This document shows positions 54,696-64,000 of a stretch of DNA of 64,000 nucleotides, piece by piece (within the stretch, counting starts at the first letter, position 1; each line of letters starts with the position of its first letter). The stretch covers positions 124,001 through 188,000 of the forward strand of contig JAHQRK010000037.1 in the NCBI GenBank assembly GCA_019828595.1, written 5' to 3'. This DNA is from Aphanomyces cochlioides. Lineage: Eukaryota; Oomycota; Saprolegniomycetes; Saprolegniales; Verrucalvaceae. Under the pieces are notes generated by a model. It was not told where the DNA came from, searched no databases, and saw nothing but the letters and a program-made list of their open reading frames with translations. A program made the translations under genes and the position numbers.

Positions 54696-57600
54696 TTAGT
54701 TTTGGAGAGAGTGGACAAATTCATAAAAGGCAAACTCGGGGGTGTTGAGGCCCGAGGCGTAGACAAAACGCGACGCCAATTGCGAAGCAAACAAAGCGCG
54801 GAGGTACGATTCAGGCAAACGCTTGACGAGCTCATCGCGAGGGATGAGTGCCGTCAATGTCTTGGGGAAACCACTGTCCAAGATGAGCTCACGGAGAGCC
54901 TTTTGTTCGTACAAAGACGATTCTTGAATGGCCACGCTCAAATCGGTAATGCGTTCCGAGAGCAAGTTGGTCAAGATCGCGTAAGGCGTCTTGGATCGTT
55001 GGTGTTCCTTCCACAAGCATTCGAATTCTTGAGCCGCGTTGTTGTCAATGCGGTTTTGCACTTCAGCAACATACTTTTGGTAGAAATCGGGCTTGGGCTT
55101 GCCAGCGACGACGGCCATGTGTTGGGCAAATTCTTCGTCCGTCATGGAGAGAGCAGCCATGACTTCGAGCGATGAAGAAGTCACACCACCCTTGTTGGCA
55201 GAAGCATCCTTGAACAAAACGACGCCGGCCTTTTCCAACACCAAACGAGCGTCTTGGGTGAAGAATAAGTTGGCGCCTTCGACGATGTACTTGAAGCGGA
55301 GGGTCTTGCCGTCTTCGCCGTACATGAACGAGTGCACGTTGTTGAGGTTGACAGCAGCAGGGCGGCCACCGCAAGGGACGAAGAAATCAGCCGTCAGATC
55401 AGGGCGGTTGTGGAAGTTGTTGCGGAATTGCATGCCACTTTCAACAACTTCGCCAGAAGGCAACGTGATGTCGTTTTGAGAAACGAGGACAAGGTATCCT
55501 TCACTCGAGAGGAGCGACTTGTTGAAACCTTCAACAGGCGAACGCGCCTTGGCCAAGCGAACCAATTCTTCGCGGTTAATACCACGAGGGTCATACAAGA
55601 CACCCGAACCATCCACGACAGCAATCGTGTCTTCACCTTCAGACATCAGGATTTCATTCGATCCCAAATCACCATCAGGGCCACCAGTTTGGACCTTCGT
55701 CAAGCGCTTAGCCCCAGGAGCCTTCAAGTTCAGCTTGTTTTGGATACCCTTGACGTACTCACGGACAGAGTGGGTGGTCATGCCGTATTCGTCGTGAGGG
55801 ATACCACCTCGGTCTGGCGACTTGCCAGTCGTGATGGCCTTCCAGTAGCTGTAACCACGGGACTTGGCGTACGACGAAGCCCAATCCATCAAATGGGCAG
55901 TACCTTCGTCAGGTCCCAAGAACAAAATATCTTGTTGCTTGCGAACGATGCCATCGTTTTCAGGGAGCATGATGTCCAAGAGAGCATCAATGTACTTCTT
56001 GAAAGCGATATCAGCTTTGTCTTGATGAGCCAAGTTGAGCAAGATCACACCCTTCGAACCACCTTCAGGAATATCCTTGTTCTTGCGTTGTTGGGTCGAG
56101 GCCAAGCCGTAGCCTTCGTCAAAGCACGACGAGACGTTGTTCAAATACACTTGGGCGTGCGATGAGCGAATCATACGAATACCGCCGCGGGCAATATCCA
56201 AGAAACGGGTGTGGAATCCGCGGAATTCCGAACCAATGACGAAAATGACAGCGTATGGCTTTTCGGCATATTCAGTCGATGGCAAGAATTCACCGTCCAA
56301 GCGGAAAGCAAGAGCAGACTTTTCCTTGCGGAAAAAGTTAGTGTGTTGCACGTGGTGGTTGAAGGCGACAAATTGCGAGAAGACGGTCAAGGCAGCTTCA
56401 GAGTTGACGGCTTTTCGCACCACCGACAAAGTATCAGCGCGCTTGCGGTCGCGGTTTTTGGAGGATGGCGAGTGGATAGCTTCGAATTCTTCGTACAAAA
56501 TCTTGATAATTTGAGGCGAGGCCAACAAATGGTCCAAGATTTGGGCTTCAGTGAAAGTGTTTTGCTTCATAGTGGAGCGGAGTTGTTCCAAGCGAGCAAA
56601 CGCAACGGCATCACGGTCGCGCAAAGAATTCGATACGACCGAATAAGCTTCAGGCAAACGTTGCAAAAAGTGGAACGTGAATTTCCACGCAGCGTATGCG
56701 TAAGAGATTTGTTGAGGAGTCAACAAACGGTCACGCAACAAAGGCGACAGAGATGTGCGAGGCAATACAAAGTGCAACGAAGCATCCGATACACACGCGG
56801 CAATGCGGTCTTCGAACGAACCCTTGCCCAAAGCGTTTTCACCAGTCAATTGTTGGAGGTAAAAACCGTAGACGACAATTCCGTTCGAAAAGTATTCAGC
56901 GTACTTGCGAGACGAGAAGAGACCGTGGCCACGGTACACATGAGCCAAAGAGGAGAAATAGCTGTGGGTGGCACCAGCCTTGTAGGCCACAGTCAAGCGG
57001 GCCATCTTGGTGTTGTCAGGTTCCAACCAGACTTCGGTGTGGAACGCAGGGGTCATTTGGTTGGAAGCAGTCGTGAGCACTTGTTGGTAGACTTTCTTCA
57101 AGTTTTCACCGGCACGTTCCAAGAAATGCTTGTCCGCCAATTGATTGATATCCGTTTCGCCTTCCTTGGGAGTGGGGTTGACGAAGTCGGGCTCTTGCAA
57201 AAAGTACAGGCGCATGTGAGCAGGCAAGAGGTCAGGGTCCAAGACACCCGTGGAGCGGTAGCACTGGAGGCGGAAGTGGCGGTTCTTGCTGGTTTCAGGT
57301 TGTTCCAAATATTGGTAACCAGTCTTGACACCATCACCGATGCACTCGGTGGAGCTGCTCAAGTATTGCTTTTCAAGGAAAAGTTCCAAGTTGGAGACAT
57401 CTTCGCCGGACGTGCGGGTCAAGTTGGATTCGTCGCCTTGGACGTTAGAGCGGGTGGCAAAGAAGGCAGATTTTTCATTTTCTTGGACGAGTTTGAATTC
57501 TTGGGAAACACCAGAGGTCTTGGTCAAGACCTTGGCGGCCATCAAACTTTGAATATGCGATGCAATTGTTTCGGGTGAGTGGCCCAAGAAGTAGAATTCA

Positions 57601-57819
57601 TGCAAGCCCAAGGGTCCATAAAACCATTCAATTTCCTTCTTCAAAGTGGCTTCCGTGAAGATGGAGTCGCGGAGAAGGATCTTGCCCACTTCAGCAATCT
57701 ATCGTCACAAAAATACGCATGAGGGGCTGTCATCATCGACATCATACCTGTGCTTCAATATCTCTGTTGTGGTTGACACCTTGTTCCATGGATGTGCTGC
57801 GGCGGACTTCGAGATTCAT
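54696..57819 (-). CDS. NAD-specific glutamate dehydrogenase, large type
   Basis: Oxidises glutamate to 2-oxoglutarate and ammonia with NAD. Two exons: 57819-57748 (MNLEVRRSTSMEQGVNHNRD) and 57698-54696, with a 49-bp intron, giving 1024 aa as in the 115-kDa yeast Gdh2 class. The catalytic core spans residues about 490-900: RGGIRMI, EGGSKGVILLN with the active-site lysine, GPDEGTAHLMDWAS, and the nucleotide-binding TGGPDGDLGSNEI. The long N-terminal part is the regulatory half of the class; oomycete NAD-GDH is known to be allosterically regulated. High use of G/C third bases explains the long antisense ORFs opposite it. Head-to-tail with the LRR gene. Confidence 0.95.
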
Positions 57820-58678
57820 GGTGACAGACGGGACAGGACGATCCAGTACTTGAGTGCGACGGAGCAAATTGAAAAATGACTCCACACTGGAAAGATCTCA
57901 GTAAAAAATCTATTTTTTTCGATTTAAAAAAATATTTTCTTTTTTCTCAAATTAAAGACACAATCAGACCAGACATGGACTGACGCGACAAAACATTTCA
58001 CTCAGAGATTCACTGTCACATTCCCAACTTCAACCAAATAGCCAATCAAATAGCTCTAAATTGTCTAGTCATGAAATTGATTGGCTCACAACAGACGTCG
58101 ACACTCCATCGTCATGCGATTTGCATCGCTGATGTCGCCAATCCAAACCAACTTCAAGCCCACATGCGACGAGGAGGTAGAGTCATCGCGCACCCCATTT
58201 CAGAGCGTGGCGAGGTTCTACGTCGTGCATAGGCAAGCCATGCGTTGTAGCTACGTGGCAACGCTCGCTTGTCCAGCCTCGAGACGTTGCTTACGGTTGA
58301 AGTTCCTGGCTCGGCGATGTGGCGTTCGTTGGGTGTGCAACACCATCGAGGGGGGGGGCGGGGGTATATCCAGGGAAACTTCCCCCTCGAATCTGAGTCG
58401 CAAGCTCAACTTCAAGCGAGCGATCGCTTCCTTCGTCTCCATTGCCTCTCTCACATGAGGCACGCCTTGATGACCATGTGACAAACCCGGTGACGACACG
58501 AAAATAAAGAAAATATGTTTGAAAATATGTTTTTTTTCGTATTTTATTCTTAAATTTATAGCGAATATGACAAATATTTCATGAAAAAGAGTTGACCACG
58601 AGCCACATCGACGGTTGCTCCCTAGTTGCTCCGCTGCTCCCTAGTTGCTCCGCTGCTGCGGCTGGTGATTGTGTGTTT
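57820..58678. other. intergenic between GDH and PLD
   Basis: Upstream of GDH and downstream of PLD. Contains AGCCAATC (58031) and GATTGGCT (58079) motifs that may be CCAAT boxes for GDH, a G-rich run near 58350 and two tandem copies of a 19-bp unit (TTGCTCCGCTGCTCCCTAG type) at about 58614-58660. A plus-strand frame at 58081-58458 has no domain. Confidence 0.55.
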
Positions 58679-61600
58679 CTACTGAAACAATTCAGCTGGC
58701 ATGTATTTGGGTTCCAAGTCTTCGTTTTGAAGGAACTGGAGGGGGAAGTAGACGATGTGGCCGCGAATATTCCGAAGGCGGGGTTGCATGTCCATCGTGA
58801 CTGTCTGCTCCCGCCGGAACGTTCGCATCGCCTTGGTGAAGACGAGATTGCTCTCGTTTTCACGCTCGCGCATGCTCATGGAACGTAAACTGCGCTGGGA
58901 TTCACCCGTTGTGACAGCAGTCGTCGTCGTTGTCTCGGATCGCCGCTTCGTTCCTTCGATGCCATCGCTTTCAACCGCTGCGGCCTACAAGTCCATGGGC
59001 ATCTCCAGGTTGGAGGTGCACTTACATAAGTGACACCCATGTCGCGGAACGACACGACAGAGTCGACAGGAAGGCATCCAAAGACGGTGTCGTAGATGGT
59101 CGTATTGGACATCGCTTGCTGGCGAATCGTGATCCATGCTTGGTCCGACGTTGGGTCGACCGCGTGGGCAGGAACAGCTCCGTTCTCGTCGACGCCAAAG
59201 TGTTCTTGAAAGAGCCGCATGCGGAACGAATGACCGAATTTACCCACAGCAGCACCACGGAGAGTCACTCTGTCGTCGTCCATGCGTGAAACATCATCAA
59301 TGACGGCCGCAATTTCCGAATCGCGGTCGCCGGTCAAGCTTCGCTCGTTGATATTGGCGCTACAAGATCAATTCAGCCCCAGAGTGAGATTCTAGCTGGA
59401 CGCACCTTCCAATGATTGTGTGGCAGTCGTCGACAATCACGATTTTGCTATGGATGTAGACTTCTTCGGTATGTGGCACGCCATTGTGGATGGCATGCGT
59501 GCGCAGGCCAAAGAACGCAATGTATTCAAACGCATTGGTGACGCCAGCAGCAGCCAATTGACCGTACAACGAGCCTTCGCCGCGGCATATACTTCGGTAC
59601 TACGCAGCCGCCAGCATGAAAACTGTTGTCATTCGAGAGCAACGATGGATGCTTTACCTGCCAATGCATGACTCCGCGAAGGCTGTAAGCTTCTTTCTCT
59701 TGGGGCTTCCCTTGAAACGCTGGCAAGAGTGGCAAGACGACCATGACACGGAAGATTTCCTTGGCGGCGTGGGCACGCACGATACGTCCAACGAGTGCAT
59801 TCACGATTAAATTCGAGCAGCCACGCGACGACACGAAAAATTGATTCTGTACGACAAAATGACTGCCAACGTTGCACGTCGCGGCGTGTCTTACCTCAAT
59901 GTAGATGAAATGCTTGGCGTCGTTGATCAAGCGGACGTATGCGTTTTGGATCGACTTCTCGGTGCGGCAGCCGCCAGACCACATGGACAAGCTGCGGACA
60001 ATTTGACACGCCACGGGGACACCATCGTTGCCACTACTCTCGACACTCTCCGGGACGATCGACAACGGTGCTACTGACGCCTCCTTTATATTCTCCACTC
60101 GACTGCTGCTGAATCCATCCACTGACACAGACGACGGCGATTCAATTGTCTGCTGCGTCGATGGTTTCAACGACGGTTTGGGCACCAAATGGTGGAAGCG
60201 ATGGCCTTTGAAGCGGGTGCTGACGGAATAATTCCACCGCTGGATGAAATGCCGCGCGACGTCGCGGGCTGGATCGCCCACCAGCCTAGCTCGATATTAC
60301 TAACAGTCTTCACCAGCGAGGGGGTGACGTACTTGCAATGGCAATCATGCCATGGCATGCGCGGATTCACGGTGCGATCCATGAGGTCTTCATCCGGGCG
60401 ATTCACTTCGATGAAATCTTTAATGCGCGGATTGCTGTAATCCTTCCCTGCAGTCCAGGAAGCGTCACCGCCACTGAGATATCCCATCACTGACCTGGAA
60501 ACATGTTTTCCACGGGCTCAAACAGCGCATGCGACGCATTATCCCACCGGCCAAAGCAGAGATCCAAGCCACCGACAAACGCAACGCTCTGATCCACGCA
60601 GATAATCTTCTCGTGATGGGAATAGAGGCCGAGATGCTTCATGATGAAGTCTGGATCCCGCAAGACGTGAATATGAGGATGAAGTCTGCGCAGTGTCGTC
60701 TTGGCAAACTGACTGTCGAGCGTCAATGCCATCGAAATCTCCTTGTACATCAAAATGTAAATCTAAGCCAGCCACAGCTCAGATGACGACGATCATGGCG
60801 TCAAACTCGTCACCTTGACGCCAGCTTCAGCGCGTCGTTTGAGCACTGCGTCGAGCCGCGAGTTTTCATCAGCAGGACGAGTCAAGTACACTGTCGGACA
60901 AATCCACCACCCCGCAATGAACAATTGCGTCTTGGCGGATTCAATCGCTTCAAACATGGCGGCGTACGTGTCTTGACCGTCGACGTACCATTGCGCCTTG
61001 GCTCCATGACTGAGGCTTCGTCGAGGGGCGGCAAACGAGCCGTCGCGGTGATGACGACCAGCTGTCCATTCGCTCGCTTCGACGGCGGCGCGGATTGCAT
61101 TGGCCCACTTGATACAGTCGTTCTTGTGCTTGGCTTTCGCGTGAAGCACGTATGCTCCATTCGAGACGACGAGTTCCTTGGCAGATCCGACGGAACGGAG
61201 CCCGAGATCGAGTTTGAAGTCCGGGTCAAAGAGCATGACGTCCGTCGGGGCGAGGTCCTAGATGATGGCAACACAGCTCCAGAGCGATAGCCATCGTTGA
61301 AAGACGTACGCGGTTCGAGTCATAGACGGCAAGACATGAATCCTGCAGCGAAATCCATTTCCAAGCAGATGGCCGCCACGTATACTTTTTGACGACGCAG
61401 AAGCAATTGAAGCAACCGTTGTCGCACATGACAGCGCCACGGTGAAGCCGTACGTTGTCTACGTGAGCTGCTTACGAACGACAGAACGAACGGAGAGCGT
61501 ACCTTGGCCACCTTTGAGCCACAGACGAGCTTTCAGCCATCCTTCACGCTGCGACGTCACGTTTCCATCGTCGCTGAATGTACTGCCACTGATTTGCAGC

Positions 61601-62102
61601 AACGACAAGACATAAGCAGACGATCGGACGCGTGGAAGTGCCATCACGGCGTTCAAATACGATTCCAAGAGGGTCATCATTTCAGCAGACGAGGAGTTTT
61701 CCGCGTTGGCAAAGAAGAATTCACGTAGTTGCGGCACCGAGTCGTCGGTGTTTGGTCCGTCCATCATCCCAAGACCTTTGATGTACAACCACATGCGAAA
61801 CATGTTGGCTTTGGGCAAGTAAATCTCGCGAGCAATCGCATTGTAGCACAACTACAGAGTTTGTTGGAGCATTGTTGGGCATTGCGATGTACCTCAACTT
61901 CGTACTCGATCGACTTGACCGGCCAGTCGTCTTCGACACGAACCGATTTCACCTTGATCGACGGCGCGGTTTTGAAAATGTCGAGCGTGTTGTCGTCCTG
62001 TTTCTTCGACTTGGACCCAAAGAGCCGCCACCTGCGCTTGGCATTCGGACCCTGCGTCGACGCAAAGCGAGCATTCTTGCTGATTGTCGTTTCGTCGTCC
62101 AT
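58679..62102 (-). CDS. phospholipase D, PX/PH type
   Basis: Hydrolyses phosphatidylcholine to phosphatidic acid. At least ten exons with introns such as 61852-61892, 61459-61502, 61258-61309 and 60763-60813. Order: short basic N-terminus, PX-like region (about 62000-61520), PH domain (61450-61100), then the PLD core. HKD 1 is HHEKIICVD near 60610, followed by GGLDLCFGRWD; PWHDCHC and PARDVARHFIQRWN lie near 60340-60260; YIENQFF near 59890-59820; HKD 2 is HSKIVIVDD near 59450, followed by GSANINERS. The C-terminus ends IRGHIVYFPLQFL. This is the layout of PLD zeta and mammalian PLD1. The start is the first ATG (62102); an upstream exon cannot be excluded. Confidence 0.93.
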
Positions 62103-62440
62103 CTCGATCTCACGCTTCACTTAGCAACGCTTGGGGAAACGGTTTCAACCACAACGGTCATGACGCTCACGACGACATGACGTGCGATTCTGTGAACGAC
62201 ACTTTGATCGAGACGCGCATCCACTCGTCTGTAGCTCTTGGAGGCGGCTGGAATCGACCAAAGACTGACGTGCACCACTTGGACATCTCTCTGCTCATGG
62301 TGCGTATACGTCGAATTGATCCTATTGCGCCGTCACTCATTGTGAGCGACTAATCTCTCGATCCAACTGAGGCTCAGCGCAGTGGCTCCGAAAAATATAT
62401 TTGTATTATCAAATAAATAAATATATTGTGGTTTTAATAA

Positions 62441-62670
62441 AAAACTGGAGTCGTGCGGAATAAATTTTGACGCAACAATTGACGCATACAAATTTCAAGT
62501 GAAAAGAAATTGAATGTTTCGAACATGTTTTCATATATTTCAAATGTTTAAAATTACACTATTTAATGGTCACGATGGAGGGCAAAATACGAAAATGTTT
62601 GCATAAACTTTAAATAGTGTATGCGTCAATTATTTGAAACATTTTCAAAACATCTCAAATTTCCAGTTTT
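62441..62670 (-). repeat. dispersed repeat Y, copy 3
   Basis: 230 bp in inverse orientation to the copies at 22594 and 40664, with the same ends and small deletions. It lies about 340 bp upstream of the PLD start. Confidence 0.85.
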
Positions 62671-62765
62671 GGACAAAAACGACAATATTTCTCATAAATA
62701 TATTTATTTCACAATCGAGCGAATACAAATATATTTATTTATTTCGATGAAATAATTTCAAATAT

Positions 62766-63074
62766 TTGAGTGGTCATTACATTCGCCAAGCACTACAGTT
62801 TGGGGCCATTCATGAGTTGAATGGCTCTAAAACAGGTTCTGACGACTTTTGTGTTGGCAATTCTATCCTCGATAGAGCTTTGAAGAGGAAGAAAACTGAG
62901 GCTACCTATTGCGATTTGCGCTTTCTTGTCCCCACATCAAACGTCTGCGAACGTTTGTTCTCGAGAGTGAAGAATGCATTCGGAGATCGACGCCAAAATG
63001 TGCTTCCAATCAACTGTGAAGCCCAAGTGTTCCTGAATGCGAACTCTTTCTTGTGGGATGTTCACAGTGGTTGA
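62766..63074 (+). pseudogene. hAT transposase C-terminal fragment
   Basis: Encodes the hAT dimerisation region: DLRFLVPTSNVCERLFSRVK, then FGDRRQNVLPINCEAQVFLN and LW near the end, as in BED/hAT transposases. The catalytic domain upstream is gone, replaced by repeat Y and AT-rich DNA. About 100 codons remain open. Confidence 0.82.
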
Positions 63075-63536
63075 GAGCATCCAGGACGCTTTTTATTTTA
63101 TTATAAAAATTTATTATCTTTCACAGTTAGTGGTACTAGCAGTCGTACGTATTCAATATACATATTTCTATACTTAATATAGTATATGTATATTCTTCTT
63201 GAGGGTATTGGTTTTAAAAGGTGCAAATATCACAATTTAAAATTCTCAAATTGAATTTTTCTCACAAAGTATTCCAGATAAATGAGAATAAATGCCATAT
63301 TTGGATTCCTTAGAAAAAGTTCTTCCAGGATATATAATTTCATAGTCAGATTCTCAGTAACTGAAGAATAAATTGAAAAAGCGTCGTGGATGCTCTCGTG
63401 GACTGTCAACACAATTGTCAATGAAAAGATTAATGAAGGTTAGAATACAACTTACAGCTGTTAGTTAATATGCATAAATATATTTTTGTGTGTGAATATA
63501 TTTATTCCTGTATCAAGTTATTTATTTGTAAATACT
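63075..63536. other. AT-rich non-coding
   Basis: No gene. Short inverted pair TATACTTAATATAGTATATGTATA near 63170 and A/T runs. Confidence 0.5.
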
Positions 63537-63790
63537 ATTGTTGATTTGATACGAATTTCCAGACCCCGTTCAATCGAATCACGCCGGCGGATCGATTCAC
63601 CAATCGACGCCATTGGCTAATAAATATTTTGGATGATTTTGATTGGCTGAATAAAATTTTAAAGAAAGGACAGTTCCCATGAGAGAAAGTACTGTTCTAA
63701 TTTTCATTCATCCAATGTATTGGCGCGATTGGAGATTGATACAAAAAACCAATCCAAATTGGGAAATTTCTAGCGAATCCACAATACTAG
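63537..63790 (-). repeat. dispersed repeat Z, copy 2
   Basis: Inverse of 17516-17790, with high similarity through GGCGCGATTGGAGATTGATA and GAAATTTCTAGCGAATCCAC. The outer border near TTGATTTGATACGAATTTCC is also found at 36116. Confidence 0.8.
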
Positions 63791-63795
63791 TACAA

Positions 63796-64000
63796 TCATG
63801 AAATAAATAATAAATAATTATTTCGGAGACTCTGGCTCTGCGAAGATAAAGTCGACGAACAGCGTGAACGAAACGACGACGCTGGTGGCACAACCACCAC
63901 ATTATATTTGGTACAGTTTGATATCAGAGACTGCTTGTTCGAATGCACGACTTGACAAAAGTGTACTTGCAGACGGTGGATCATGTCCACGTACGCCAAG
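63796..64000 (-). CDS. possible 3' exon of a gene running past the window
   Basis: Minus-strand frame open to the window edge (AYVDMIHRLQVHFCQVVHSN), ending at 63796 after a Ser/Arg-rich tail. It may contain a splice junction near 63900. No domain recognised; low confidence that it is coding. Confidence 0.3.
   Translation of the reverse strand, partial: LAYVDMIHRLQVHFCQVVHSNKQSLISNCTKYNVVVVPPASSFRSRCSSTLSSQSQSLRNNYLLFIS

Noticed and set aside
56211..57578. 455-codon plus-strand ORF as a protein-coding gene
   Set aside because: It is fully opposite the conserved NAD-GDH gene; the sense strand has all catalytic motifs, and the antisense frame has no recognised domain.

Overview
This is eukaryotic DNA, most likely from an oomycete (stramenopile), probably Saprolegniales such as Aphanomyces. 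The reasons are many very short GT..AG introns (about 30-55 bp), very tight gene spacing (22-100 bp between some neighbours), a yeast-Gdh2-type large NAD-glutamate dehydrogenase, a PX/PH phospholipase D, and a mixed load of transposable elements (Ty3/gypsy, Crypton, PIF/Harbinger, MULE, pogo, Tc1/mariner, hAT). The species is inferred; nothing in the window proves it.

Layout. 1-7894: 3' part of a Ty3/gypsy retrotransposon, with gag, protease, RT/RNase H, integrase, chromodomain, an antisense coiled-coil ORF and the complete 3' LTR. 7.9-18.5 kb: a transposon graveyard with a MULE remnant split by a TA-flanked MITE, a Crypton-type tyrosine recombinase gene split by a complete PIF/Harbinger element, and a fold-back MITE. 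18.6-20.3 kb: ornithine aminotransferase (9 exons). 20.5-31 kb: more MITEs, an apparently intact pogo element, and a TIR-bounded Tc1/mariner-like composite that carries a second gene and contains a nested dead Tc1 copy. 31.3-39.7 kb: a family of membrane-anchored class 3 aldehyde dehydrogenases, with two intact genes flanking two pseudogenes. 39.7-40.6 kb: eIF3f. 41.5-48.7 kb: a large coiled-coil gene (UVR-like motifs, repeated SLFGGL) enclosed by two seemingly identical 508-bp inverted copies. 48-62.1 kb: a compact host-gene block with small membrane proteins, mitochondrial ribosomal protein L47 (uL29m), an LRR protein, NAD-GDH and phospholipase D. 62.4-64 kb: repeats, a hAT remnant and a possible exon running off the window.

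Functionally, ornithine aminotransferase and NAD-GDH both feed amino-acid carbon toward glutamate and 2-oxoglutarate. The ALDH3 genes and PLD belong to lipid and membrane metabolism. eIF3f and L47 are translation components. I see no operon-like linkage; the order looks like ordinary compact host islands between transposon-rich stretches. Several dispersed repeats occur two or three times in the window, and the 8-mer GATTGGCT/AGCCAATC is strikingly frequent in the non-coding parts.

Gene models with introns were spliced by hand from GT..AG sites and reading-frame continuity, so exon ends should be read as well-supported predictions, not as transcript evidence.
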